Below, in pieces: positions 42,450-51,549 of a stretch of 64,000 nt of DNA. Both the position numbers and the translations under genes were made by a program. Under the pieces are notes generated by a model. The model was not told where the DNA came from and made no database searches. It worked only from the letters and a program-made list of their open reading frames with translations. The stretch lies in assembly GCA_040217575.1 (NCBI GenBank), contig JAVJPW010000004.1, positions 1-64,000 on the forward strand, read 5' to 3'. The DNA is from Pacificispira sp040217575. GTDB lineage: Bacteria > Pseudomonadota > Alphaproteobacteria > UBA8366 > Aestuariispiraceae. The stretch's first letter is position 1; the number at the start of each line of letters is the position of its first letter.

Positions 42450-44062
42450 ACCGAATTCCCCGCGATAATGTCACCAGCCTTCACACCGACCAGTATGGCC
42501 GGTGCGTTGGTGTTTGCCGACGTGATGTTGGGGAAGACGGATGCATCGGCGATGCGAATCCCGTCCAACCCGTATAGGCGCAGGCGCGGGTCGACGACGC
42601 CACCATCCTCACGCGGGGCCATACGGCACGTGCCACAGGCGTGGAAAACGGTACTGGACCGCGCCCGGAAGTCGGCCAGAATCTCCTGATCGCTCATCTG
42701 GTTCGGATCCGCCTTTGGCGTTCCGACAATGAATTCCCGCATGGCTTCCGTGGCGCTCAACCGCGCGATCAGGCGCCCGCCGGCCACCGCATCACGCCGG
42801 TCCTTGTCCGTTGAAAGATAGTTCGGCTCGATCTTTGGCGCATCGGTCGGGTCACCGCTGGCGGCGATAGACACCTTCCCATGACTGGTCGGCCGACAGG
42901 AATTGAATCCCATAATGAAACCCGGGTACGGGTCGGGTTGAAAAATTTCCCGCTTCCCTTTCTTTTCAACGGAATAACTAATCGGGTTGAAGTAAAGCTG
43001 AAGATCCGGGTGTTCCTTTTCCGGGTCCGACCGCACAATGCCGCCCATCTGATTGACGCTCAGGCTCATTGGACCGGTCCGAAAAAGAAGATACCGAAGG
43101 CCGATCGAAATTCGCCCCGCCCAGGTCCCAAGAACATGGTTCAACGTGGGTTCGCTTGCACGATAAAAATAGCTGATCCCCAGATGGTCCTGCAGGTTGG
43201 CACCGATCGCGGCATTTTCCATTCGGACCCTGATCCCGCGATCCTGAAGAAGGCCGCCTGGGCCAATGCCGGAAGCCTGAAGTATGAGGGGCGTTCCTAT
43301 CGCGCCTGCACACAAAATGGTTTCACCCGCCTGTACGGACGTGTCGGTGCCCCCCGCATCGCGATAGCTGACACCGGTCACGCGCCCTTCCGCGACGTCA
43401 ACACGACGGATAGACACCCCGGTTCGAAGCACCAGATTGCGACGCTTCAAGGCGGGCCGCAGGAATGCGTCCGCCGCCGAAAAACGCCGTCCGCGGTGTG
43501 TCGTGAACTGGTATGCGCCAAATCCTTCGGGCGTGTCCCCGTTTACGTCCGATGCTTCCGGAAGTCCAATTTCCCTGGCCGCGTCGGCGAAATATCGCCG
43601 GACAGGATGCATCTCACGCACGCGGTCTTCAACCCACAGGTACGGGCCCGTCTTACTGGTTGCATCTTCCCCGACGCGGCATTCCAGTCGGCGGAAGGTC
43701 CTGGAAACCGACGACCAACCCCAACCGGGGTTTCCGGCCGCTTCCCAATCGTCATAGTCGCCCGGAACCCCGTGACTGTAGACCATGGCGTTGATGGAAC
43801 TGGACCCCCCCAGGACCTTGCCGCGCGGCCAGTATATTTCACGCATGTTGAGACCGGGGTCCGGTTCAGTCGTATAGCGCCAATTCACCGACGGGTCGTA
43901 AAATGTCTTGCCGTATCCAATTGGGGTTTTGATCCAGAAATTCCGGTCGGATCCGCCCGCTTCCAGCAACAGGACACGTTTGGTCGAGTCCCGGCTCAAC
44001 CGTTCCGCTACGGCACATCCGGCAGATCCGGCGCCGACGATCACGTAATCGAACTGTTCCAT
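42446..44062 (-). CDS. GMC oxidoreductase (choline dehydrogenase-like)
   Basis: The 538-residue flavoprotein has the FAD motif YVIVGAGSAGCAVAERLS, the GMC signature 1 YWPRGKVLGGSSSINAMVY, signature 2 GAIGTPLILQASGIGP and the catalytic region CGTCRMA with NITSANTNAPAILVG. It oxidises primary alcohols. The substrate is not evident. It stands apart from the neighbouring cell-envelope genes. Confidence 0.93.
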   Translation of the reverse strand: MEQFDYVIVGAGSAGCAVAERLSRDSTKRVLLLEAGGSDRNFWIKTPIGYGKTFYDPSVNWRYTTEPDPGLNMREIYWPRGKVLGGSSSINAMVYSHGVPGDYDDWEAAGNPGWGWSSVSRTFRRLECRVGEDATSKTGPYLWVEDRVREMHPVRRYFADAAREIGLPEASDVNGDTPEGFGAYQFTTHRGRRFSAADAFLRPALKRRNLVLRTGVSIRRVDVAEGRVTGVSYRDAGGTDTSVQAGETILCAGAIGTPLILQASGIGPGGLLQDRGIRVRMENAAIGANLQDHLGISYFYRASEPTLNHVLGTWAGRISIGLRYLLFRTGPMSLSVNQMGGIVRSDPEKEHPDLQLYFNPISYSVEKKGKREIFQPDPYPGFIMGFNSCRPTSHGKVSIAASGDPTDAPKIEPNYLSTDKDRRDAVAGGRLIARLSATEAMREFIVGTPKADPNQMSDQEILADFRARSSTVFHACGTCRMAPREDGGVVDPRLRLYGLDGIRIADASVFPNITSANTNAPAILVGVKAGDIIAGNSV

Positions 44063-44173
44063 TTCCCGCCCCGTGCGACCCTTTCCGGTGTTCGGACATT
44101 CGACGCCAACTCTCGCCAGCGCCTAGCCGGATTCGCAATACAAAAGTAGCGGAACCTGGAACCTTGCCAGGAA

Positions 44174-45823
44174 TCAGAAGGCCTTCAACTTGCGCCAGGC
44201 AAAGACGACCATCTTCAACAGCAACCAGCCGTCCCGGAAGCGGCTGATCTGCGGTTCCCCGTACGTACGGTCGGCATAGCGCATGGGGATTTCGATGATC
44301 TTCAGGTTCTGTTTGGCCGCACCGAAAATCAGATCGAAATCGCCGAACGGGTCGAAATCACCGAAATAGGTTCGCCCAGCGCGGATCTTCTCATAGTCCG
44401 CCTTCGTCAGAACCTTCGTCCCGCACAGCGTATCGGTGAACCGTTGGTTCAACAGGAAGGAAAAGATCATGGCAAATGTACGGTTCGCCCAATAGTTCAG
44501 AAAGCGCATTGCGCCTTTTTCCATCGGATAGACAAGGCGCGAACCGTTGATGAATTCGCCCTTGCCCGACGCAATCGCCTCATAGAATTTCGGCAATTCT
44601 TCCGGCGGCATGGTCAGATCCGCATCCAGAATCATCAGGATGTCGCCGCGGGCCTCGTCGAACCCCTTGCGGACGGCATCGCCCTTCCCTTTGCCCGGCT
44701 GCTTGAAGACCTTGATGTCCCATGCGCCGTTTTCCGGTTTCGCATAATGGTCGCGGACGCGCTCGCACTCCTCGAACGTGCCGTCGGAGGAATTTCCTTC
44801 GACATAAAGCACTTCCAGGTCCTTGCAGAACCTGGGCAGGCGGGTGATCGCGCTTTCGATATTGCCCTTTTCGTTACGACACGGGACCAGAACTGTCGTG
44901 GAAAGGTCCTTGCGTTTCGCCTTGGTCAGAGACCGTGCAACGATGAAATGCCGCAGCGATAGTTTCCGGATCAGCGGCAGCGTTCCGATGAAACGATTGA
45001 TGAAGGTTCCCAGTCCGAAAAGACGCGCGGGAACCAGCTGGCGCCATTCGGTTTTGATAACGTCGAAATCAGCCAGATCCAGGATGTTCGCGATGTCGGA
45101 CGGGCTCAGGAAATTCACCTCCGGCTGCGGCATTTTCAGCCCTGCCAATTCACCCAATCGCAGAACCGGTTCCCACAAGTGACTGTAATAGGTGACGACG
45201 ATGCGTGTTTCTTCGTCACAGAAAGCGTGCAGCTGCTCCAGCATCGCCTGGCAATCATCCAGATAACCAAGCGTGTCGGACAGCAGGATGAAATCGAACG
45301 GCCCTTCAATCTCTCCCGACAGGCGATCCAACGCCTCCACATCGCCGACGCGGAACTGGAGTTCCGGATAGGCGTGTTCCGGATAGTTCGCGCGCGCGAC
45401 ATCCGCCATATTGTCGGAAAAATCGATACCCAGACCAAAGGACGGCTTCAGGTCCGCCAATAGGGTTCCGGTGCCGCAACCCAGGTCCAGGATGCGCGCG
45501 CCTTCCGGTATCAGGAAACGCATGAAGGCAGTGTCATCCGCATAGAAACCCGCATTGCGGTTTCGCCAGTCATCACGCTTGGCCGCAATGCCGTCGATAT
45601 GCTTCAGGATCGCCTGTTTGCGGGCCGAAAGACCCTCGCGCCAATCCCGACGTCCGCGAATGGGTTTCCGTGCGGTGGGAGATTTTGAAGACGCCTTCCT
45701 AGCGGGGGATTTCTTGCCGTCGGCCGCGCGGGCTGCCGATTTCTTTGCCCCCGTCTTTTTGGCTGCGGCCTTCTTGCTAGCCGACTTCTTCGCCACGGAT
45801 TTTTTCCCGCCATCCAGCGCCAT
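44174..45823 (-). CDS. Methyltransferase-glycosyltransferase fusion with H1-like tail
   Basis: The 549-residue product has a lysine/alanine/serine-rich N-terminal tail of about 57 residues (repeated K-K-S-A and A-A-A-K-K, like eukaryotic histone H1 C-tails). A class I SAM methyltransferase (about 80-290; ILDLGCGTGTLL, ILLSDTLGYLDD) and a GT2 glycosyltransferase (about 310-530; STTVLVPCRNEKGNIESAI, LEVLYVEGNSSDGT, ILDADLTMPPEEL, FGDFDPFGDFDLI) follow. The GT2 part resembles polyprenol-phosphate mannosyl/glucosyl transferases. It lies 12 bases from an AglD-like membrane protein gene, a pairing seen in glycolipid assembly. The tail could bind nucleic acid or anionic membranes. Confidence 0.85.
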   Translation of the reverse strand: MALDGGKKSVAKKSASKKAAAKKTGAKKSAARAADGKKSPARKASSKSPTARKPIRGRRDWREGLSARKQAILKHIDGIAAKRDDWRNRNAGFYADDTAFMRFLIPEGARILDLGCGTGTLLADLKPSFGLGIDFSDNMADVARANYPEHAYPELQFRVGDVEALDRLSGEIEGPFDFILLSDTLGYLDDCQAMLEQLHAFCDEETRIVVTYYSHLWEPVLRLGELAGLKMPQPEVNFLSPSDIANILDLADFDVIKTEWRQLVPARLFGLGTFINRFIGTLPLIRKLSLRHFIVARSLTKAKRKDLSTTVLVPCRNEKGNIESAITRLPRFCKDLEVLYVEGNSSDGTFEECERVRDHYAKPENGAWDIKVFKQPGKGKGDAVRKGFDEARGDILMILDADLTMPPEELPKFYEAIASGKGEFINGSRLVYPMEKGAMRFLNYWANRTFAMIFSFLLNQRFTDTLCGTKVLTKADYEKIRAGRTYFGDFDPFGDFDLIFGAAKQNLKIIEIPMRYADRTYGEPQISRFRDGWLLLKMVVFAWRKLKAF

Positions 45824-45835
45824 GGTTCAGGACTT

Positions 45836-46843
45836 TCACTCTACAAGGTTTTCGGGCGGACGTACCGCGCCCCCCAGAAGCCATACCAACCCGCCAACCA
45901 GACCGACGGCAACCAGTTGAAGGCCCATGACAATCGACAATGCAACGGCGTCGGTACCGGATGCCCCCAGCATTGTAAAGCCTGCGGCCATTGCCCCTTC
46001 GCGCACACCCCACCCCCCAAGAGAGATGGGAAGCGTCGCGATCAGGATCGACGCCGGGACGACGATCAGACAGTCCAGGAAGGTAAAACCAATGCCAAGC
46101 CCCTGTGCCGACCAGAATGCGATCACCACAACCAGGACCTGGGTTACCAGCCCTAACGCCAGAACCGGAACCGCTTCGGTCGGGCGCCGGGCCAGCCGAA
46201 CGAACAACCGCGCGAAGCGAACGATACCGCCGCGAAGACGGCCACCGAAACCGTCCTCGTTCATCGCGGCGATCACAAAGACCAGAATGACGCCCGTTAT
46301 GCCAAGCCCGATTACCGCCAGGAATCCGATGACGGGTTCACTGTCGCCGATCCGGTCCATCAGCAACGGCAGTCCAACCAGGATAAGACAGCACAGGGCG
46401 ATAAGCCCGGTGATCCGGTCCAGCAAGATCCCATTGATCGCCTGACCAAGGCCGCGGCAAAAGGCGCGAACGCGGTAAATCCGGACGACATCGCCGCCAA
46501 CAGCCCCGGGCAGCGCCTGGTTGAAGAACATTCCTTCCAGATAGAACCGATAGGCGTTTTTGTATGGAAGCGTGACCGTGTCCAGCCGCATGAGACGACG
46601 CCAGCGTTCCGAGTTCGCTGCAAGCTGCACAAAAATCAGCAGTGTCGCCGCAACCAGGACCAAATGGTCTGCATCCCGCAAACGGGCCGCGATCTGGCCG
46701 ATATCCAGTTCACGTGAAATCAGCCAGAACAGCCCCACCGTCACGAGAATCTTAAGCGCGGCACCGCCCCATTTTCGCACAGGACTTTGCCCTGCTTTCG
46801 GGGCGTTATCAGGTTCTGTTGATGGGGACATGGCGGTCAACAT
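45836..46843 (-). CDS. LPG-synthase-TM/AglD-like (UPF0104) membrane protein
   Basis: The 335-residue product (the second ATG, 12 bases in, is equally possible) has about eight membrane helices with the family's YRFYLEGMFFNQALPGAVGGDVVRIYRV, DRITGLIALCCL and ILIATLPISLGGWGVREGAMA. Members of this flippase-like family act with glycosyltransferases in lipid or glycan modification. The upstream position in the same direction as the methyltransferase-glycosyltransferase fusion suggests one pathway. Confidence 0.88.
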   Translation of the reverse strand: MLTAMSPSTEPDNAPKAGQSPVRKWGGAALKILVTVGLFWLISRELDIGQIAARLRDADHLVLVAATLLIFVQLAANSERWRRLMRLDTVTLPYKNAYRFYLEGMFFNQALPGAVGGDVVRIYRVRAFCRGLGQAINGILLDRITGLIALCCLILVGLPLLMDRIGDSEPVIGFLAVIGLGITGVILVFVIAAMNEDGFGGRLRGGIVRFARLFVRLARRPTEAVPVLALGLVTQVLVVVIAFWSAQGLGIGFTFLDCLIVVPASILIATLPISLGGWGVREGAMAAGFTMLGASGTDAVALSIVMGLQLVAVGLVGGLVWLLGGAVRPPENLVE

Positions 46844-46927
46844 CCAGAATGGCGGCGCGCGTCCTTAGCGGTATCGATCCAGAAGTGCAACACCGCCCGG
46901 GCGGGACATTCAACCGCGGCGGGGTCG

Positions 46928-47995
46928 TCAGTGTGCCCGGTCGATCACAAAGTCGACGACATCGGAAAGTGCGGTGCGCACTTCCCCTTCCTGGAACAAC
47001 CCCAATGCATCACGTGCAATGCTGCAATAATGCCGCGCGCGATCGACCGTATCCTCCAGCGCGCGATGGCGCATCATGAATTCCATAGCGGTTTCCAGGT
47101 CACCGTCCTTCTGATCCTGCTCTTCGATCGTGCGATGCCAGAACCGGCGCTCTTCCTCTCCCCCGCGGCGGTAGGACAGGATGACCGGAAGCGTAACCTT
47201 ACCATCGCGGAAATCATCGCCGACCGTTTTGCCCAATGCACGCTGGTCGGCGGAATAGTCCAGAACATCGTCGATCAGCTGAAACGCGATCCCCAGATTC
47301 ATGCCATAGCTTTCCAGCGCGTCCTGGTCCGCCTTCGGCCGGTCCGCGACGACTGCGCCGATGCGGGTCGCCGCGGCGAAAAGGGTCGCGGTCTTGGACC
47401 GGATGACATCCAGATAGGCCTGTTCCGTCGTCGTGGGTTCGTTCGCCGTCATCAGCTGCAGAACCTCCCCTTCCGCGATCACCGCGGACGCGTCCGACAG
47501 AATGCGCAGGACCTCCAGCGAACCGTCGGCGGTCATCAGCTGAAACGCGCGTGAGAACAGGAAATCCCCGACCAGGACCGACGCTTCATTGCCCCAGATC
47601 GCGTTCGCACTCTGCTGACCGCGCCGCAGGTCGCTTTCATCGACCACGTCGTCATGCAGCAGCGTAGCGGTGTGAATATATTCGACACAGGCCGCTAGTG
47701 CGATGTGGCGTGCCCCTTCATATCCGCACAGTTTTGCGGATGCCAGGGTCAGAACCGGACGCAGGCGCTTGCCACCCGCGGCAATCAGGTGCCCCGCAAG
47801 CTGCGGGATCAGTGCGACCGGGCTTTTCATCTGATCGATGATCTGCTGGTTAACCAGCTTCATGTCGTCTTCGACAAGCGCCAAAAGCGGATCAAGACTC
47901 GGACGGTTTCCGCCGGTCGCCCCGGACAGCTTTTCATTCAAAGGCAGAATGGTCGCCAATCCCGTATCCCCATCGATTCCGCCATGCGCGCCCAC
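46928..47995 (-). CDS. ispB: Polyprenyl diphosphate synthase (octaprenyl-type)
   Basis: The 355-residue prenyltransferase has the first Asp-rich motif DDVVDE (about 115-120) with LLH before it, GGKRLRPVL, and the second DDVLD motif in FQLIDDVLDYS. It elongates isoprenoids for the ubiquinone side chain. The N-terminus is about 25 residues longer than usual; a start at a later Met is possible. Confidence 0.93.
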   Translation of the reverse strand: MGAHGGIDGDTGLATILPLNEKLSGATGGNRPSLDPLLALVEDDMKLVNQQIIDQMKSPVALIPQLAGHLIAAGGKRLRPVLTLASAKLCGYEGARHIALAACVEYIHTATLLHDDVVDESDLRRGQQSANAIWGNEASVLVGDFLFSRAFQLMTADGSLEVLRILSDASAVIAEGEVLQLMTANEPTTTEQAYLDVIRSKTATLFAAATRIGAVVADRPKADQDALESYGMNLGIAFQLIDDVLDYSADQRALGKTVGDDFRDGKVTLPVILSYRRGGEEERRFWHRTIEEQDQKDGDLETAMEFMMRHRALEDTVDRARHYCSIARDALGLFQEGEVRTALSDVVDFVIDRAH

Positions 47996-48134
47996 CTAAC
48001 CGCACGGCAACCACGGCGAAAATAGCGGGCACCCGACATTGGTCAAGTGGCGCTTTGCCGCAAGAGACCAATGTTTTGCCGTTCCCACTCTCCGCAGAGA
48101 CTATCCCGGTCGAGCTCCCCAGTCCTTCTTTCCC

Positions 48135-48172
48135 GTTACCCCTACGGAGGCAGGGGTCCAGGGGCAGCATCC
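48135..48172. repeat. Dispersed repeat fragment
   Basis: A GTTACCCCTACGGAGGCAGG-type stretch followed by GGGTCCAGGGGCAGC resembles a short intergenic repeat common in alphaproteobacterial chromosomes. It lies in the 263-base gap between ispB and a small membrane-protein gene, where no gene was found. Confidence 0.4.
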
Positions 48173-48258
48173 ACCTAAGTAGCATGCGGCCATGGATACC
48201 GTTTCTAGCCCAGTATGACAGCGATGCAGGGTTAGGATATGGATCCTCCATCACCCTT

Positions 48259-48630
48259 TTAGTAACCACGATTGTTTTCCGTATATTCACGTTGTTTGTC
48301 GACCAAGCGTCTCACTTCAAAAGCTTGGTTCAACTGACGCGCCTCGTGCGGCGCGTATTTGTTCCCGTCATCATCAGTCCATGGCAACGATTTGTCTAGG
48401 TAACGACGCCACCAAGACGCAATAAGCGCGAGCACCAAAACGGCGAAAGTAAGCGACATCAACAATGGCTCGAACACTCCGAAGAATGTCTGGAACACGA
48501 ACATCAAACTACAGGGCAGCCACAGCCATCCAACCCAAATTGCCGCAAGCCGATAGGGAGCCAGATGCTTTGGTGGATTAAGCCGAAACCCCTTCGGCAA
48601 GGCCGCCGGATACGCACTCTTGTCAAACAT
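48259..48630 (-). CDS. Small membrane protein, unknown
   Basis: The 123-residue product (ATG 48630; four extra residues if the first Met is used) has two membrane helices (about 28-50 and 54-76) with a basic cytoplasmic tail containing DDDGNKYAPHEARQLNQAFE. No family was recognised. It stands alone between repeat-bearing gaps and is richer in A+T than the genes around it, perhaps acquired. Confidence 0.6.
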   Translation of the reverse strand: MFDKSAYPAALPKGFRLNPPKHLAPYRLAAIWVGWLWLPCSLMFVFQTFFGVFEPLLMSLTFAVLVLALIASWWRRYLDKSLPWTDDDGNKYAPHEARQLNQAFEVRRLVDKQREYTENNRGY

Positions 48631-48754
48631 GCAGCGCCTCAAAGGTTAAAATTATTCACCGTGCCTTGAGTTATCGAACCAATCAGCAAATAATTTCAAT
48701 TGGAATGCATTGCACGGAAACGAACGAATTCAGCGTCGGCCATGCGGTATGCTC

Positions 48755-48820
48755 TGGATTCCCGCCTTCGCGAGAATGACGAACGGGGCGATGTCGTCAC
48801 CCCGGACCCGATCTGGGGTC
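48755..48820. repeat. REP-like repeat
   Basis: TGGATTCCCGCCTTCGCGAG-type sequence followed by CGTCACCCCGGACCCGATCT-type sequence is an imperfect inverted arrangement of the same kind as that at 33627. It lies in the 302-base gap 48631-48932, which holds no gene. Confidence 0.55.
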
Positions 48821-48932
48821 TAGGGTAAAAAATGCATCCACTTTGCCAAACGCCCCAGATGCCGGTTCAAGCTCGGCATAATGCACAGGGTGACGGTACT
48901 TAGTGGCCCAGTTGAGCATAACCGCCACCTTT

Positions 48933-49334
48933 TCAATCCCCGGCCTGGCCGGCCGGCAGGTGACAGACCACCTGAAGCTTGTTTCCATCCGGGTCGCGGA
49001 AATAGGCACCGTAATAGTCCGCATGATAATGTTCGCGCAGGCCCGGCGGGCCTTCATCTGTTCCGCCGTGCGACAATGCGGTTTCATAGGCGTCGCGGAC
49101 GGTCTTTCGGGTCGACGCCAGGAATGCGACATGGGTGCCGTTACCCACGGTCGCGGGGTTTCCGTCGAACGGCGGCAGGACCCAGATCTGATCGCCTTGC
49201 GCCTCACCCCAGGCGGCGAAGCCTTCATCGGCGCCGCCGTAAAAGCGTTTATGTCCCAGAAGTCCCAGTACCGCATCGTAGAACGGAATCGCCGTCGCCG
49301 CGTCGCGCGTACCCAAGGTCACATGGCTGTACAT
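48933..49334 (-). CDS. VOC-family (glyoxalase/dioxygenase superfamily) protein
   Basis: The 133-residue product starts MYSHVTLGTRDAATAIPFYDAVLG. The paired beta-alpha-beta-beta-beta units with metal-ligand candidates His in YSHVTLG and in GTHVAFLA, and Glu/Asp in YFRDPDGNKLQVVCH, are typical of the VOC fold. Substrate unknown. It diverges from the aldolase gene. Confidence 0.82.
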   Translation of the reverse strand: MYSHVTLGTRDAATAIPFYDAVLGLLGHKRFYGGADEGFAAWGEAQGDQIWVLPPFDGNPATVGNGTHVAFLASTRKTVRDAYETALSHGGTDEGPPGLREHYHADYYGAYFRDPDGNKLQVVCHLPAGQAGD

Positions 49335-49497
49335 GGCCGCCCCCAAATTCGATCATGTTATGTTCGCAAATTCACCATTCCTATCAGCACAGTCAATGCT
49401 TCTATGATATTTTTTTATTTGCGTGCTGCGTGGTGCCGCGACACTGTTGCCGGGACTGAATTCGGCAAAACCACTGCAGGGAAATGGGATTGTTTCA

Positions 49498-50256
49498 ATG
49501 ACCGTTCAATCGCTTCGCAATACGGAAACCCGCGGCCTTCCTTTCCAGCAGGAACGCGAAGACCTGGCCTGTGCCTTCCGATGGACCGCACGGCTCAACA
49601 TGCACGAATCCGTTGCGAACCATTTCAGCCTGGCCGTGTCGGACGATGGCAGCGAGTTTCTGGTCAACCCGTTCGGGCGGCATTTCTCGCGCATGCGGGC
49701 CAGCGACCTGTTGATCCTGGATGCGAACGATCCGCCCGACGGCATGGGTGATACGGTGGACCCGACCGCCTATTGCATTCACGGTGCCATGCATCGCAAC
49801 AATCCGCAGGCGCGGTGCATCCTGCACGTACATTCCAAATACGCGACCGCCCTTTCGGTACTGAAGGACACATCCCTTCCGCCGATCGACCAGAACACCA
49901 TGCGTTTCTACAACCGCATCGCCGTCGATACAGGGTTCGACGGCATGGGGCTGGACGAAGAAGCGGAGCGTCTTTCCACGACGCTCGGCAACAAGTCGAT
50001 CCTGTTGATGGGACAGCACGGAATCATGACCGTCGGCCAGACGGTGGCACAGGCATTCGATGCGCTGTATTATTTCGAAAAGGCGTGCGAAACGCTTTTC
50101 ACCGCCCTTTCCAGCGGGAGGGAACTGAACATCGCGAGCCATGAGGTTGCAGAAAAAACCGCGCAACAGTGGGAGAACTACCCCAATCTTGCGGAGAAGC
50201 ACTTCGCGGCCCTTCGCGACATCCTGGACGAGGAAGAACCGGACTTCCGATCCTGA
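49498..50256 (+). CDS. Class II aldolase/adducin-family protein
   Basis: The 252-residue product starts MTVQSLRNTE; upstream codons are unlike the family. Metal-binding His residues are in NHFSLAV, HVHSKYATALS and MGQHGIMTVG. The family includes fuculose-1-phosphate aldolase and 3-hydroxyacid decarboxylase-like proteins. It is followed by a ferredoxin-reductase-like flavoprotein and a PhyH oxygenase on the same strand, a catabolic set of unknown substrate. Confidence 0.85.
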   Translation: MTVQSLRNTETRGLPFQQEREDLACAFRWTARLNMHESVANHFSLAVSDDGSEFLVNPFGRHFSRMRASDLLILDANDPPDGMGDTVDPTAYCIHGAMHRNNPQARCILHVHSKYATALSVLKDTSLPPIDQNTMRFYNRIAVDTGFDGMGLDEEAERLSTTLGNKSILLMGQHGIMTVGQTVAQAFDALYYFEKACETLFTALSSGRELNIASHEVAEKTAQQWENYPNLAEKHFAALRDILDEEEPDFRS

Positions 50257-50292
50257 TGGGATGATTTCCGGGAGAAGATTGGCTGAATTTCC

Positions 50293-51534
50293 GTGACAAC
50301 AGAATCCGTAGTTATTTTAGGCGCCGGCCAAAGCGGCGGGCGCGCAGCGGCCCTGCTTCGTCAGGAGGGTTTTGAAGGCGCGATCACTCTGATCGGTGCC
50401 GAAACGCACCCGCCCTACGAACGCCCGCCCCTTTCGAAGGCCGTCCTGAAGGGAGAGAAGGAACCTGAAAGCTGTTTCCTGTATGACGGTGCCTTCTATC
50501 AGGAAAACCGGATCGATCTGAAACTTGGCGCGTCGGTTGGCGCCATCGATGCCACGGCAAAGACGGTCACACTCGCGGACGGCGAAACCCTGTCTTTTGG
50601 GGCGCTGATCATTGCGACTGGCGGCATCGTGAAAACGCTGCCCCTGCCCGGCAGCGATCTTCCCGGCGTTCATGTGGTGCGCACCATTGATGACAGTCTG
50701 GCATTGCAAAAGGACCTGTCGCCGTCGGCCAGGGTTGCGGTGATAGGCGGCGGCTTCATCGGTCTGGAAACCGCGGCCAGCGCGCGTCAGATGGGGTGTG
50801 ACGTCACCGTCCTGGAAGGCGCGCCCAGAATTCTGGGTCGGTCCGTCCCGGAGGATGTTGCAGCGGCCGTCGCACGGCTTCACACGGACCACGGCGTCGA
50901 CATTCGGCTGAACGTCCGCATTGCCGGTTTTGAAGAAAAGGACGGGCGGATTGGCGGCGTTCGTTTCACGGACGATACGGTTCTGGAATCGGACGCGGTT
51001 GTCATCGGCATTGGCATTGCGCCGGACGTCGCGCTCGCCACGGCCGCGGGAATCGAGTGTGACGACGGCATTCTGGTCAATGAATTCGGGGAAACGAACC
51101 TTCCCGGCATTTATGCGACAGGGGACTGCGCCCGCGGCTTCAATCCGCGCTACGGCGAATCCATTCGTCTGGAAAGCTGGCAGAACGCCGATATGCAGGC
51201 GCGCACCGTTGCACGGGCCATCTGCGGCAACCCCAGCGCCTACGAACCGGTGCCGTGGCTGTGGTCCGACCAGTATGACTGGACGCTACAGACAGCCGGT
51301 TTTCCGGGCTGGGGCGACACGGTTGTCGCACGCGGAACATATGATGACGGCGCAATCACCTTCTTTTCCCTCAAGGGGGATACACTCGTCGGCGTGGCCG
51401 GGTTCGGCCCGGCGAGCAGCATCGCAAAGGATGTGAGGAGCGCGCAGATGATGATGGAACGCGGCGTCAATCCATCGGCGGAAAGCCTGGCAGATGCATC
51501 CATCCCAATCCGCAAGCTCATGAAAGGCGGCTAG
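50293..51534 (+). CDS. FAD-dependent ferredoxin reductase-like protein
   Basis: The 413-residue product starts at GTG 50293. FAD-binding VVILGAGQSGGRAAALLR, NAD-binding VAVIGGGFIGLETAASAR, and YATGDCA are present; the C-terminal reductase domain (WSDQYDWTLQTAGFPG) is that of Rieske/cytochrome P450 system ferredoxin reductases (RhodR/ThcD type). It should pass electrons from NADH to a ferredoxin; no ferredoxin gene is adjacent. The next gene encodes a non-heme oxygenase that does not normally need it. Confidence 0.9.
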   Translation: MTTESVVILGAGQSGGRAAALLRQEGFEGAITLIGAETHPPYERPPLSKAVLKGEKEPESCFLYDGAFYQENRIDLKLGASVGAIDATAKTVTLADGETLSFGALIIATGGIVKTLPLPGSDLPGVHVVRTIDDSLALQKDLSPSARVAVIGGGFIGLETAASARQMGCDVTVLEGAPRILGRSVPEDVAAAVARLHTDHGVDIRLNVRIAGFEEKDGRIGGVRFTDDTVLESDAVVIGIGIAPDVALATAAGIECDDGILVNEFGETNLPGIYATGDCARGFNPRYGESIRLESWQNADMQARTVARAICGNPSAYEPVPWLWSDQYDWTLQTAGFPGWGDTVVARGTYDDGAITFFSLKGDTLVGVAGFGPASSIAKDVRSAQMMMERGVNPSAESLADASIPIRKLMKGG

Positions 51535-51549
51535 CGCGAGGACAAAGCC

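Noticed and set aside
42881..44149. A 422-residue plus-strand frame opposite the GMC gene
   Set aside because: No motif; the GMC flavoprotein on the minus strand is certain.
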